Assembly (NCBI RefSeq): GCF_024498955.1
Contig: NZ_CP093311.1
Location: 1,488,001-1,552,000 of the forward strand
Direction: 5' to 3'
DNA from: Thermomonas paludicola
Lineage (GTDB): Bacteria > Pseudomonadota > Gammaproteobacteria > Xanthomonadales > Xanthomonadaceae
DNA length: 64,000 bases
The notes under the pieces were generated by a model, which was given only the letters and a program-made list of their open reading frames with translations, was not told the DNA's origin and searched no databases. Made by a program: the position numbers and the translations under genes. This document shows positions 39,733 to 51,723 of the stretch, in pieces. The first letter of the stretch is position 1; each line of letters starts with the position of its first letter.

Positions 39733-40881
39733 TTATCGCAGGCCGGTTTCGCCGCGGGCGATGACCAACCGCTGGATCTCGCTGGTGCCTTCGTAAATCT
39801 CGGTGATCTTCGCGTCGCGGAAATAACGCTCGATCGGCATTTCCTTCGAATACCCCATGCCGCCATGGATCTGCAACGCCTGATGGCTGATCCACATCGC
39901 CGCTTCGGATGCGGTGAGCTTGGCCACCGCAGCCTCGGTGGTGAAGCGCTGGCCCTGACCCTTCAGCCACGCCGCACGCAAGGTCAGCAGCAAGGCTGCA
40001 TCGAGCTTGCACTTCATGTCGGCGATCTTGGCCTGGGTCATCTGGAACGCGCCGATCGGCTGCCCGAACGCCTTGCGCTCCTTCACGTAGTCCAGCGTTG
40101 CATCGAAAGCGGCGCGGGCGATACCGATGGCCTGGCTGGCGATGCCGATCCGGCCGGCGTCCAGCACGCCCATGGCGATCTTGAAGCCCTGCCCTTCCTC
40201 GCCCAGCACTTCATCGGCCTGGACGATGTAATCGGTGAATTCGATCTCGCAGGTGGCCGAGGCGCGAATACCCATCTTGGGTTCGGTCTTGCCTCGATGG
40301 AAGCCATCGCGGGCGGTATCGATCATGAAGGCGGTGATGCCGCGTGCGCCCTTGTCGGGGTCGGTCATCGCGAACAGCACGATGTACTTGGCCACCGGGC
40401 CGGAGGTGATCCAGCTCTTCTTGCCATTGACCACATAGCTGCCGTCGGCCTGCTTCACCGCCCGGCAGCGCATCGCAGTGGCATCCGACCCCGACTGCGG
40501 CTCGGTCAGCGCAAACGCGCCGATCTCGCGGCCTTCGGAAATCGCGCGCACGTATTTCTGCTTCTGCGCCTCGCTGCCGAACTGCAAAATGCCATTGCAG
40601 AACAGCGAATTGTTGACCGACAGGATGGTGCTGTGGGCGGCATCGGCAGCGGCAACTTCGATCATTGCCAGCACGTAGCTGATCGAATCCATGCCGGCAC
40701 CGCCGTATTCCACCGGCACCTCGATGCCCATCAGGCCGTTCTCGCCCAGCGTGCGGATGTTCTCCAGCGGGAACTCGCCGGTGCGGTCGTGATGCTCGGC
40801 ACTGGGCGCGATCTTCTCGCGGGCGATGCGCCTGGCAACATCCTGCAGCATCAGCTGCTCTTCGCTGAATCCGAAATCCAT
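39733..40881 (-). CDS. Acyl-CoA dehydrogenase (short/medium-chain type)
   Basis: 382 residues. FAD/acyl-CoA motifs: AFALTEPQSGSDATAMR, SWITSGPVAKYIVLFA, LQIHGGMGYSKEMPIERYFRDAKI, and the catalytic base Glu in IYEGTSEIQRLVIAR. Performs the first dehydrogenation of beta-oxidation or branched amino-acid breakdown. ATG 40881 (MDFGFSEEQL) has GGAGC upstream. Confidence 0.93.
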   Translation of the reverse strand: MDFGFSEEQLMLQDVARRIAREKIAPSAEHHDRTGEFPLENIRTLGENGLMGIEVPVEYGGAGMDSISYVLAMIEVAAADAAHSTILSVNNSLFCNGILQFGSEAQKQKYVRAISEGREIGAFALTEPQSGSDATAMRCRAVKQADGSYVVNGKKSWITSGPVAKYIVLFAMTDPDKGARGITAFMIDTARDGFHRGKTEPKMGIRASATCEIEFTDYIVQADEVLGEEGQGFKIAMGVLDAGRIGIASQAIGIARAAFDATLDYVKERKAFGQPIGAFQMTQAKIADMKCKLDAALLLTLRAAWLKGQGQRFTTEAAVAKLTASEAAMWISHQALQIHGGMGYSKEMPIERYFRDAKITEIYEGTSEIQRLVIARGETGLR

Positions 40882-40969
40882 GACGCCAAGCTCCACTCCG
40901 CAGAAGCGCCATTGTAGCAACCTCGGCAGCGGACAATCGCTTGACCTGAAAACCGCATCGCGCAACAAT

Positions 40970-40995
40970 TATCTTTGAATCGCGATGGAACGATA
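40970..40995. promoter_or_regulatory. Operator-like palindrome upstream of the ArsR-methyltransferase gene
   Basis: A 26-bp imperfect palindrome centred on ATCGCGAT: TATCTTTGAATCG / CGATGGAACGATA, 10 of 13 positions symmetric. It ends 3 bp before the ATG of the ArsR-type gene, a typical place for autoregulation. Confidence 0.6.
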
Positions 40996-40998
40996 TAA

Positions 40999-41928
40999 AT
41001 GGACCTGGAAAGCTGGTCGAATCATTTGAAGGTGTTTGCAGACGCCACCCGCGTCCGCCTGCTGGCGCTGCTGGAAGGCGAGGAGCTGACCGTTGCGGAA
41101 CTGTCGGCCATCACCCAGCTGGCCCAGCCACGCGTGTCCACCCACTTGGCCAGGCTGAAGGAAGCCGGTCTGGTGCGCGATCGCCGCGCGGGCGTCTCCG
41201 CCTATTACCGTTTCGACGATGCGGCCATCGGCCCGTCGCAACGGGCGCTGTGGCATTCGATCAGCCACGGCAGCGACGACCCCCTGCTGCGCCAGGACGC
41301 CGAGCGCGTGCCGGCGGTGCTGGCGATGCGCGCCGCCGACCAGAACTGGGCCGACAGCGTGGCCGGCGACATGGAGCGCCATTACTCGCCGGGTCGCACC
41401 TGGGAAGCCCTGGCACGCACCGCGCTACCGCTGCTGTGGCCGGGCGACGTGCTGGATATCGCGTCGGGCGACGGCGTGCTGGCCGAACTTCTGGCGCCGC
41501 ACGCCGATCGCTACGTCTGCATCGACTCCAGCCAGCGCGTGGTGGCCGCCGCCAGCGAGCGCCTGCGTCGCTATGGCAACGTGGAAGTCCGCGAGGGCGA
41601 CATGCACGCATTGCCGTTCGATGATGGAAGTTTCGACCTGGTGGTGCTGATGCACGCACTGACGTATGCGACGAAGCCCGCGCAAGCGGTGGCCGAGGCT
41701 GCACGCGTGCTGCGCCCGGGTGGCCGCCTGCTGCTGTCCAGCCTGGCCCGACACGAGCATCGCAGCGCCGTTGAAGCCTATGGCCACGTCAATCTCGGCT
41801 TCGGCGAGAAAGACCTGCGCAAATTCGCGGAAAAAGCCGGGCTGACCATCGCCAATTGCGGCACCGTCACCCGCGAGCGCAGGCCGCCGCATTTCGAAGT
41901 GATCTCGTTGACCGGCGTGAAGCCGTGA
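40999..41928 (+). CDS. ArsR-type winged helix fused to SAM-dependent methyltransferase (possible methionine-cycle regulator)
   Basis: 309 residues. Residues about 1-80 are an ArsR winged helix ([47 protein letters not shown]) without the metal-binding Cys cluster. Residues about 120-305 are a class I methyltransferase with motif [16 protein letters not shown] and [13 protein letters not shown]. Placement directly upstream of split metH suggests a regulator that senses SAM or S-adenosylhomocysteine through the methyltransferase fold, as proposed for SahR-like proteins. This is inference from context. Confidence 0.85.
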   Translation: MDLESWSNHLKVFADATRVRLLALLEGEELTVAELSAITQLAQPRVSTHLARLKEAGLVRDRRAGVSAYYRFDDAAIGPSQRALWHSISHGSDDPLLRQDAERVPAVLAMRAADQNWADSVAGDMERHYSPGRTWEALARTALPLLWPGDVLDIASGDGVLAELLAPHADRYVCIDSSQRVVAAASERLRRYGNVEVREGDMHALPFDDGSFDLVVLMHALTYATKPAQAVAEAARVLRPGGRLLLSSLARHEHRSAVEAYGHVNLGFGEKDLRKFAEKAGLTIANCGTVTRERRPPHFEVISLTGVKP

Positions 41929-42007
41929 CGCGGGACGGCACGTTCATTCCAGCGCCGCTTGCGGCAGTCGAATGGATGCCAGGCGGCGGTGGATGCACCA
42001 CCGACCC

Positions 42008-42069
42008 TCATTCCCGCGTTCAGTAGCGGGCGATAGCAAGCGCGATTCCCGCCTGCGCGAGAATGACGA
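42008..42069. repeat. Degenerate dispersed inverted repeat (REP-like)
   Basis: TCATTCCCGCG...GATTCCCGCCTGCGCGAGAATGACG has the same outer ends as the repeat at 63813-63895 (ATTCCCGCCTTCGCGGGAATGACG) with a few changes and a shorter middle. It lies in the leader of metH, ending 13 bp before the ATG. Confidence 0.55.
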
Positions 42070-42082
42070 ACAGGAGCAGGAC

Positions 42083-43188
42083 ATGATGCAACTCCCGTGG
42101 AAAACCCCCGCCCGCGCTGAAGCGCTGCAAGCCGCGCTTGCGCGCCGCATCCTCATCATCGACGGCGCGATGGGCACGATGATCCAGCGCCATGAACTGC
42201 AGGAAGCCGACTACCGTGGCGAGCGGTTTGCGCACGGCTACGACGCGCTGTTTGCCGCGGACGGGCATGCGCACGGCCCCGGCTGCAATTGCGAGGGGTC
42301 TGACCAGCGAGGCAACAACGATCTGCTGTCGCTGACCCGGCCCGACGTCATCCGCGAGATCCATCGCCAGTATCTGGACGCCGGTGCGGATCTGGTGGAA
42401 ACCAACACCTTCAATTCAACCGCCATCTCGCTGGCCGACTACCGACTGCAGCACCTGGTGCGCGAACTCAATCGCGAGGGCGCAGCGCTGGCGCGCATGG
42501 AATGCGATGCTGCCGAAGTCCGGACGCCCGACAAGCCGCGCTTCGTCATCGGCGTGCTGGGCCCCACCAGTCGCACCGCCTCGCTGTCGCCCGACGTCAA
42601 TCGCCCTGGCTTTCGCGCCATCTCCTTCGACGAACTGGCCGATGCCTACCGCGAGGCCGCGCGCGGCCTGATCGAAGGCGGCGCCGACGTGCTGATGGTC
42701 GAAACCGTGTTCGACACGCTCAATGCCAAGGCCGCCTTGTTCGCCATCGACGACGTGTTCGAAGAGATCGGCGCGCGGCTGCCGGTGATGATCTCCGGCA
42801 CGATCACCGATGCGTCCGGGCGCACGCTCTCGGGGCAGACCGCCGAGGCGTTCTGGTACTCGCTGCGGCATGCGCAACCGCTGGGCATCGGCCTGAACTG
42901 CGCGCTCGGTGCCCGCGACTTGCGCCAGCACGTGGCGGTGCTGGCGCAAATCGCCGACACGTTCGTCAGCTGCCACCCCAATGCCGGCCTGCCCAACGCC
43001 TTCGGCGGCTACGACGAAACGCCGGACGACATGGCCGGCGTGCTGCGCGAATTCGCGCAAAGCGGCTTGATCAACCTGGTGGGCGGTTGCTGCGGCACCA
43101 CCCCGGACCACATCGCGGCGATTGCCGCGGCCGTGCGCGGGCTGCCGCCGCGCGCGGTGCCGGCAGTCGGCGCGCAGGAGCAGGCGGC

Positions 43189-43192
<4 letters not shown>
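42083..43192 (+). CDS. metH: Methionine synthase (B12-dependent), homocysteine-binding subunit
   Basis: 369 residues covering only the first MetH module. The zinc ligands are visible as the Cys of GIGLNCALG and the CC of [13 protein letters not shown]; the start [15 protein letters not shown] is typical. It activates homocysteine for methylation. ATG 42083 has CAGGAGCAGG upstream. The stop overlaps the next gene (ATGA), so the two parts are made together. An [18 protein letters not shown] segment confirms MetH and not a betaine methyltransferase. Confidence 0.93.
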
Positions 43193-45879
<2,687 letters not shown>

Positions 45880-45901
45880 GCGACGCGCGGGGAAAGCGGG
45901 G

Positions 45902-46516
45902 TCACCACACCAGGTCGTCCGGCACCTGGTACTGCGGGTCGGAATACGGATCGTCGCCGGCCGGCGCGTTCGGATCGACGTTGAGCGCAACCGCCTGGGC
46001 GAAGATCGCGCCGGCCTCGGCCAGCGTGGCGGCATCCACCAGCAGGTAGCGACCATTCATCTGCACCACGCCCAGCTCGCCAGCATTGAGCGCCTTGAGC
46101 TGCGCGGCGGTGACGTGGATGCGCTTGATCTTGCCGCCGTATTCGAAGTGGCGAACATGCTCGGCCTCGGCGGAATTCAACGCTTTGTCCTTGAGGAAGG
46201 CTTCCAGCTTCGCCTTGGCCTCGCGGCGCGCGCGCGCTTCCTCCTGCTTCAGGCGCTCGGCCTCGATGCGTTCGTCTTTTTCCTTTTGCGCGCGGATCGC
46301 ATAGGCCTTGGCCAAATCGATGTCTTCGCGCGAGCGCTGCTTGTGCGGTTGCGGCGGCCAGGGCCTGCCGGCATGGGCTGGCTTCCCGGCCTGCGCCGGC
46401 TTCCCGCCCGGCCCGGTCTTCGCCCTGTGGCTTTCGCGCTTTGGAGGTGGCACAGGCGTCGCCGGGGCATTCTTGAAGCCCAGGCCCAGCAGTTGGTCGC
46501 GGAGGGAATTGCTCAT
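45902..46516 (-). CDS. DUF2058-family nucleoprotein/polynucleotide-associated protein (YaiL-like)
   Basis: 204 residues. The N-terminus MSNSLRDQLLGLGFK is typical, followed by a Pro/Lys-rich linker and a highly charged coiled coil (about 65-112, KEKDERIEAERLKQEEARARREAKAKLEAF). The C-terminal fold contains RHFEYGGKIKRIHV and NGRYLLVD. Related proteins are described as polynucleotide-associated; the role is unclear. Start 46516 or the ATG one codon earlier. Last gene of ugd-slyX-DUF2058. Confidence 0.8.
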   Translation of the reverse strand: MSNSLRDQLLGLGFKNAPATPVPPPKRESHRAKTGPGGKPAQAGKPAHAGRPWPPQPHKQRSREDIDLAKAYAIRAQKEKDERIEAERLKQEEARARREAKAKLEAFLKDKALNSAEAEHVRHFEYGGKIKRIHVTAAQLKALNAGELGVVQMNGRYLLVDAATLAEAGAIFAQAVALNVDPNAPAGDDPYSDPQYQVPDDLVW

Positions 46517-46531
46517 CATCGTGTCAACGGA

Positions 46532-46762
46532 TCAGTAATGCGGGGGCGGCGGTTCGCTGGCAACATCGCCGGTCACCGGACTTGCGGCCAGGGCACTGCG
46601 CAATTGTCGCAGTTCCTCCATCGCGCGATGCAGCCGCAGCGCATTGCGGGTTTCCTCGCCGCGCGCGGCAGCCAGCGCGTCACTCAACTCCTGCAGCGCA
46701 TGTTCCTGGAAGGCCAGACGCGTTTCCAGATCGATCAGGCGCGCTTCGATGGCAGGCGTCAT
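46532..46762 (-). CDS. slyX: SlyX family protein
   Basis: 76 residues. A heptad-rich coiled coil ([26 protein letters not shown]) ends with the family tail PPPPHY. Function unknown, often next to slyD in other genomes. Here two FKBP genes lie upstream of ugd on the same strand. ATGA overlap with ugd. Confidence 0.88.
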   Translation of the reverse strand: MTPAIEARLIDLETRLAFQEHALQELSDALAAARGEETRNALRLHRAMEELRQLRSALAASPVTGDVASEPPPPHY

Positions 46763-48114
46763 TCCAATTTCCCCGCCTGCAGCGAGCGCCCGCGCCCGAT
46801 GCCGTAACAGGCAAGGCCCATGGCTTCCACATCCGCCGGCTCGTACAGGTTGCGGCCATCAAACACCACCGCATCGGCCAGCGCTTCCCGCAGCTTGCTG
46901 AAATCAGGGCTGCGGAACTGCTTCCACTCGGTGATCACCACCAGCGCATCCGCACCTTGCAGCGCCTCGTCGGCCGAGCCGCACAGGACAAGATCCGATC
47001 GCTCGCCCACGATGCGGCGGGTTTCCTGCATCGCTTCGGGGTCGAACGCACGCACGCTTGCGCCCACGTCCCACAACTGTTGCAGCAGGCGCCGGCTGGA
47101 TGCTTCGCGCATGTCATCGGTATTCGGCTTGAACGCCAGCCCCCACAGCGCGATGGTTTTGCCGCGCAGCTTGGCTTCCCCACCGTAGTGGCGCGCCATC
47201 AGTTCGAACAGATGGCCTTTCTGCGCGTCGTTGACCGCCTCCACCGCGTCCAGCAGACGCGGCGTCACCCCGTACTGCTGCGCGGTCCTGGCCAGCGCCT
47301 GTACATCCTTGGGGAAGCACGAGCCACCGTAGCCCGCGCCTGGGTAGATGAAATGCCAGCCGATGCGCGGGTCGGAACCGATGCCCTTGCGCACCATTTC
47401 CACATCCGCACCGACCTGTTCGGCAATGCAGGCGATTTCATTCATGAAACTGATCTTGGTGGCCAACATCGCATTGGCCGCATATTTGGTCAGCTCGGCG
47501 GAACGCACATCCATCGCCACGATGCGGTCGTGGTTGCGGTTGAACGGCGCATACAGGCGCTTGAGCTTGGCCACCGCCGCCGGGCTGTCGGCGCCGATCA
47601 CGATGCGGTCTGGGCGCATGCAGTCTTCCACCGCTGCGCCTTCTTTCAGGAATTCCGGGTTCGAGACCACGTCGAACGCGATCTGTACACCGCGCTGCGC
47701 CAGCACGCCGGCGATCGCCGCGCGCACTTTGTCGGCGGTCCCCACCGGCACCGTGGACTTGTTGACCACGATGACCGGCGCCTGCAGATGCGTGCCGATG
47801 CTGCGCGCCACCTCCAGCACGTAGGTGAGGTCGGCGCTGCCGTCTTCATCCGGCGGCGTGCCGACCGCGATGAACACGATGTCGCCATGCGCGATGCCGG
47901 CAGCCGCATCGGTGCTGAACTGCAAGCGGCCGGCGGCATGATTGGCCCGGACCATCGGCGTCAGGCCCGGTTCGTAAATCGGTACTTCACCGCGCCGAAG
48001 CCCGTCCACCTTGGCCGCGTCGATGTCCACGCAGACCACGTCGTGACCGACCTCGGCCAGGCAGGTGCCGGTGACCAAGCCCACATAACCGGTTCCGAAG
48101 ATGCAAACGCGCAT
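46759..48114 (-). CDS. ugd: UDP-glucose 6-dehydrogenase
   Basis: 451 residues. N-terminal Rossmann [26 protein letters not shown], the NxxFL segment [16 protein letters not shown], catalytic Cys in [12 protein letters not shown], and C-terminal [17 protein letters not shown]. Oxidises UDP-glucose to UDP-glucuronate for polysaccharide synthesis. No capsule or LPS genes are adjacent in the window. Confidence 0.95.
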   Translation of the reverse strand: MRVCIFGTGYVGLVTGTCLAEVGHDVVCVDIDAAKVDGLRRGEVPIYEPGLTPMVRANHAAGRLQFSTDAAAGIAHGDIVFIAVGTPPDEDGSADLTYVLEVARSIGTHLQAPVIVVNKSTVPVGTADKVRAAIAGVLAQRGVQIAFDVVSNPEFLKEGAAVEDCMRPDRIVIGADSPAAVAKLKRLYAPFNRNHDRIVAMDVRSAELTKYAANAMLATKISFMNEIACIAEQVGADVEMVRKGIGSDPRIGWHFIYPGAGYGGSCFPKDVQALARTAQQYGVTPRLLDAVEAVNDAQKGHLFELMARHYGGEAKLRGKTIALWGLAFKPNTDDMREASSRRLLQQLWDVGASVRAFDPEAMQETRRIVGERSDLVLCGSADEALQGADALVVITEWKQFRSPDFSKLREALADAVVFDGRNLYEPADVEAMGLACYGIGRGRSLQAGKLE

Positions 48115-48135
48115 GCATTGATTCCTTTGCCAAAG

Positions 48136-48169
48136 AAAAAAGGGGACGCATCGCGACGATGCGCCCCCC
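48136..48169 (-). terminator. Terminator after the FKBP lipoprotein gene
   Basis: On the minus strand GGGGCGCATCG-TCG-CGATGCGTCCCC is followed by TTTTTTC, 10-15 nt after the stop. One mismatch in the stem. Confidence 0.8.
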
Positions 48170-48183
48170 GGTCGTGCGGTCGC

Positions 48184-48960
48184 TTACTTGCCGGCGGGCG
48201 CCTTGACGATCTCCAGCAACTCGACTTCGAACTCCAGCGCCTGGTTCGGCCCGATCATCGGCGGTGCCTGCTCGCCATAAGCCAGCTTGGCCGGGATCCA
48301 GAACTTGTACTTGCTGCCCACCTGCATCAGCTGCAGGCCCTCGGCCCAGCCCGGGATCACGCCCTGCAGCGGCAGCACCGCCGGCTCGCCGCGCTTGTAG
48401 GAGCTGTCGAATTCGGTCCCGTTCAGCAGGGTGCCCTTGTAGTTCACCTTGACCCCGTCGGTCGCCGCCGGCTTGGCGCCCTTGCCCTGGGTGATCACCT
48501 GGTACTGCAGGCCGGAGGCGGTGGTCACCACGCCATCCTTCTTGGCGTTTTCGGCCAGGAACTGATCGCTCTTGGCCGCATTGGCCTTGGCCTCTTCCAT
48601 CATCTTGGCGATCTGCTTGGCCTGCATCTTCTGGCCGAAGCCCTGCATGATCTGCTGCGCCTGCTCGTCGTTGATCAGCGCCTTGCCGCCGGTCATCTGC
48701 GTGCGCAGCGCCTTGACCACGGTATCGACGTTCACTTCGTCCTTGATTTCCGACAACTGCTTGCCCATCGCCATGCCGATGGAATAGCTGACCTGCTCTT
48801 TCTCGGTGGGCAGGCCGGGATAGCCCGTCTTGTCGGTGGCTGCCTTGCCGGACTCGGCGCTGCCGGTGGACACGTCGATAGGCTTCTGTTCGGCCTTGCA
48901 GGCAGACAGCGCGAGCATCGTGGCGACGGCAAGAACGGTGGTGCGGGTGGACAGCTTCAT
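48184..48960 (-). CDS. FKBP-type peptidyl-prolyl isomerase, lipoprotein (FkpA/Mip-like)
   Basis: 258 residues. Lipoprotein signal ending LALSACKAEQ. The N-terminal dimerisation region (about 50-140, VSYSIGMAMGKQLSE...) with a long helix is followed by the FKBP domain (about 150-250) with VKVNYKGTLLNGTEFDSSYKRGEPA and VIPGWAEGLQLMQVGSKYKFWIP. A periplasmic folding catalyst anchored in a membrane. Its paralogue lies immediately upstream. Confidence 0.92.
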   Translation of the reverse strand: MKLSTRTTVLAVATMLALSACKAEQKPIDVSTGSAESGKAATDKTGYPGLPTEKEQVSYSIGMAMGKQLSEIKDEVNVDTVVKALRTQMTGGKALINDEQAQQIMQGFGQKMQAKQIAKMMEEAKANAAKSDQFLAENAKKDGVVTTASGLQYQVITQGKGAKPAATDGVKVNYKGTLLNGTEFDSSYKRGEPAVLPLQGVIPGWAEGLQLMQVGSKYKFWIPAKLAYGEQAPPMIGPNQALEFEVELLEIVKAPAGK

Positions 48961-49033
48961 CAGTCGGTGACTCCGGAGGGAATGGAACAGGCCGGCGCGG
49001 CGCGTCGGTACAAGGTTGCAAACGGGGTTGGAC

Positions 49034-49948
49034 TTATTCGACGCCCAGCAGTTCCACGTCGAACATCAAGGTGGCATTGGGCGGAATGTCGCTGCCCGCC
49101 CCGGCAGCGCCATAGCCCAACTCGGCTGGAATCCAGAAGCGATACTTGGCACCGACCGGCATCATCGCGACGCCTTCGCTCCAGCCGCGGATGACTTGAT
49201 CGAGACCGAATTCGGCGGGTTCGCCACGGGCATAGGAGCTGTCGAATGTGTGGCCATCCAGCAAGCTGCCGACATAATTCACGCGCACCCGCTGCCCCGG
49301 CCGCGGACGCACGCCCGTGCCTTGGCGCAGGATGGTGTATTGCAGCCCGCTCGGGGTCACGAACACGCCCTTGACCTGCCGATTCTGAGCAAGGAAGGCC
49401 TGCTCCTGCTGCAGCGAGGCCTGCCCCTGCGCCTGCCGTTCGACATCGCGTGCCGCCGCCCGCCTTGCCGCAAACGCCGCGCGCACCTGTTCGATCTGGG
49501 CGGCGTCCAGCGCCGGCTTGGCTGCAGGATCGGCGCCATCCTTGACGCCATGCAGGAACATCGGCATGTCGAATTCACCGCGCTGGGCCAGCAGCGACTG
49601 GCCCACGGTTGCTCCCAGCAGCAACCCGGCCCTGGCACGATCCAGCGCAGCGGCGGGCTTGCCGGCCTTGCGCGCGGCGATATTGGCGATCAGCACCTGC
49701 TGGATCTGTCGCGCCTCTTGCGCATCCAGCAGCGGCTTGCCGCCGGACATCGCGTTTTCCACGGCACGCTGGAATGCCGCCAGATCAAGATCCGGCAAGC
49801 CTGGACCGATGCTGCGTCCTGCATCGAGCCCAAGCATGTAGCCCACCTTGTCGCGATCGCTTGCCGGTGCTGCATTCTGCGCATGCGACACGCCCATCGC
49901 CAGAACGGTCGCGAACAGCGCGCCCAGCACACGCGGGTAAAACGCCAT
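49034..49948 (-). CDS. FKBP-type peptidyl-prolyl isomerase, secreted (Mip-like)
   Basis: 304 residues. Sec signal peptide (MAFYPRVLGALFATVLAMGVSHA, cleavage after SHA) without a lipobox. The N-terminal Mip-like dimer domain is duplicated in pattern (GLDAGRSIGPGLPDLDLAAF and LLLGATVGQSLLAQ), and the C-terminal FKBP domain has RVNYVGSLLDGHTFDSSYARGEPA and VIRGWSEGVAMMPVGAKYRFWIP. ATG 49948 has GGAGA upstream. Tandem with the lipoprotein FKBP gene, probably a duplication. Confidence 0.9.
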   Translation of the reverse strand: MAFYPRVLGALFATVLAMGVSHAQNAAPASDRDKVGYMLGLDAGRSIGPGLPDLDLAAFQRAVENAMSGGKPLLDAQEARQIQQVLIANIAARKAGKPAAALDRARAGLLLGATVGQSLLAQRGEFDMPMFLHGVKDGADPAAKPALDAAQIEQVRAAFAARRAAARDVERQAQGQASLQQEQAFLAQNRQVKGVFVTPSGLQYTILRQGTGVRPRPGQRVRVNYVGSLLDGHTFDSSYARGEPAEFGLDQVIRGWSEGVAMMPVGAKYRFWIPAELGYGAAGAGSDIPPNATLMFDVELLGVE

Positions 49949-50143
49949 CGGGGGGTCTCCGGAGTGAGCCTCGCAGCAACATGCCGCGCGGGACAACGGG
50001 CTATTGTCGTTCGCCCGACGGCATCGGGCAATCCTGCGCCGGCAGCGCGGTTCAGGCGGGCGGCGCCGGCACGCGGGCAGGCGTCCGACGACGCGGGCAA
50101 GCATGACCTTCGACCTGCATGACTTCAGTTGGGTGATTGGGGC

Positions 50144-50171
50144 TTGACGGGTAAAAATCTAGTGTTATAGT
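50144..50171 (+). promoter_or_regulatory. Promoter of the small exported protein/GntR/ABC operon
   Basis: TTGACG (50144-50149), 16 bp, TATAGT (50166-50171), followed by a leader of about 30 nt. A YtrA-type regulator encoded in the operon would be expected to bind around here. Confidence 0.65.
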
Positions 50172-50209
50172 TGCCTACAACACCGAACACCCAGAGCAGG
50201 ACGTTCACC

Positions 50210-50476
50210 ATGAACCGCAAGCTCCACAACTCGCTGATGGCTGTCATCACCTGCAGTGCGCTCCTCGTCACTGCCCTGCTGGCCAGCGTGCCGGCGGATT
50301 CGCAGCCGATGCCGCAGGCATTGGCGGGCCCCCTTGCACGCGGGGCCCACGCCGACCTGGAAGCCAGCCAGGCACGTTCCGCCGAGGCACTGCCGGAACA
50401 CCCCGGCCGCGCCACCGCCCGGCACGCGCAGCAATCGCTGCGGATGCCGTTTTTTTCCTTCTCACCACGGAGCTGA
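50210..50476 (+). CDS. Small exported protein of unknown function
   Basis: 88 residues starting MNRKLHNSLM. A single hydrophobic segment (about 8-27, SLMAVITCSALLVTALLASV) acts as signal peptide or anchor. The rest is hydrophilic with an Ala/Arg-rich stretch, and the end is distinctive and aromatic (RMPFFSFSPRS). First gene after the promoter and three bases before the GntR gene, so it belongs to the GntR/ABC operon. No family recognised. Confidence 0.6.
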   Translation: MNRKLHNSLMAVITCSALLVTALLASVPADSQPMPQALAGPLARGAHADLEASQARSAEALPEHPGRATARHAQQSLRMPFFSFSPRS

Positions 50477-50479
50477 GCC

Positions 50480-50851
50480 ATGGTTGCCGTTGAATGGAGC
50501 GATGGCGCTCCGATCTACCGTCAGCTCAAGGAGCGCGTCGTCGCGATGATGCTCGACGGCGTCCTCAAGCCTGGCGATGCGCTGCCCTCGGTGCGCCAGG
50601 TGGCGGCCGAGTACCAGCTGAATCCAATCACCGTCTCGCGCGCCTACCAGGAGCTCGCGGATGAACAACTTGTCGAAAAACGCAGGGGACTGGGCATGTA
50701 CATGACCGATGGAGCCACGGCCAGGCTGCTGGCCAGCGAGCGCGAACGCTTCCTGCGCGAAGAATGGCCGCTGGTGCTGGAGCGCATCCAGCGCCTGGGC
50801 CTGAATATCGAGGAACTGCTGAATCCACAGAAAAAATGGGGTGACAAGTGA
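50480..50851 (+). CDS. GntR-family transcriptional regulator, YtrA subfamily
   Basis: 123 residues. Winged helix (PIYRQLKERVVAMMLDGVLKPGDALPSVRQVAAEYQLNPITVSRAYQELADEQLVEKRRGLGMYM) and only a short C-terminal helix pair with no ligand domain, as in YtrA proteins that control adjacent ABC transporters. Overlaps the ATPase gene by GTGA. Confidence 0.9.
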   Translation: MVAVEWSDGAPIYRQLKERVVAMMLDGVLKPGDALPSVRQVAAEYQLNPITVSRAYQELADEQLVEKRRGLGMYMTDGATARLLASERERFLREEWPLVLERIQRLGLNIEELLNPQKKWGDK

Positions 50852-51723
50852 ACACGGCCATCGTCACTCCCGTCGTTTCCGCCCGCGGCCTGCGCAAGGC
50901 CTACAAGAACAAGCTGGCGCTGGATGACACCCGTTTCGACATCGCCCCGGGCCGCATCGTCGGCCTGATCGGCCCCAACGGCGCCGGCAAGACCACCGCG
51001 CTCAAGGCCGTGCTCGGCCTGATCCCGTTCGAGGGTGAGCTCAAGGTGCTGGGCAAGGATCCGCGCACCCAGCGCGACGAACTGATGAACGATGTCTGCT
51101 TCATCGCCGACGTGGCGGTGCTGCCGCGCTGGATCACCGTGGCGCAGGCCATCGAATTCGTCGCCGGCGTGCATCCCCGCTTTGACGCAGCACGGTGCCA
51201 GCGCTTCCTGCACGGCACCCAGCTCAAGCCGGGGCTGAAAGTGCGCGAAATGTCCAAGGGCATGATCGTGCAGCTGCACCTGGCGCTGGTGATGGCCATC
51301 GACGCCAGGCTGCTGGTGCTGGACGAACCCACCCTGGGCCTGGACATCCTCTATCGCAAGCAGTTCTACCAGCGCCTGCTGGAGGACTACTTCGACGAGG
51401 ACAAGACCATCATCGTCACCACCCACCAGGTCGAGGAGATCGAACACATCCTCACCGACGTGATGTTCATCCGCGACGGCAAGATCGTGCTGGATGCGCC
51501 GATGGACGCGGTGGGCGAGCGCTACACCGAGGTCATGGTCAACGCGGACAAGCTCGACGCCGCACGCGGCCTCAACCCCATCGACGAACGCAGCCTGCCG
51601 TTCGGCAAAACCGTGATGCTGTTCGACGGCGCCGATGCAAGGCAGCTGGCCGAGCTGGGCGAAACCCGCAGCCCCGGCCTGGCCGACCTGTTCGTTGCCA
51701 CCATGAAGGGAACCTACGCATGA
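50848..51723 (+). CDS. ABC transporter ATP-binding protein
   Basis: 291 residues. Walker A GPNGAGKTT, signature region REMSKGMIVQLHLALVMA (the LSGG motif is replaced by MSKG, usual for this class), Walker B RLLVLDEPTLGLD, and switch His in TTHQVEEIE. GTG start in overlap with the regulator. Pairs with the downstream permease; the exporter substrate is unknown. Confidence 0.92.
   Translation: MNTAIVTPVVSARGLRKAYKNKLALDDTRFDIAPGRIVGLIGPNGAGKTTALKAVLGLIPFEGELKVLGKDPRTQRDELMNDVCFIADVAVLPRWITVAQAIEFVAGVHPRFDAARCQRFLHGTQLKPGLKVREMSKGMIVQLHLALVMAIDARLLVLDEPTLGLDILYRKQFYQRLLEDYFDEDKTIIVTTHQVEEIEHILTDVMFIRDGKIVLDAPMDAVGERYTEVMVNADKLDAARGLNPIDERSLPFGKTVMLFDGADARQLAELGETRSPGLADLFVATMKGTYA

Noticed and set aside
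39668..40012. 115-codon upstream extension of the glutamate dehydrogenase frame
   Set aside because: It lies within the acyl-CoA dehydrogenase gene in another frame and shows no similarity to glutamate dehydrogenase N-termini; the ATG at 39667 has its own Shine-Dalgarno.
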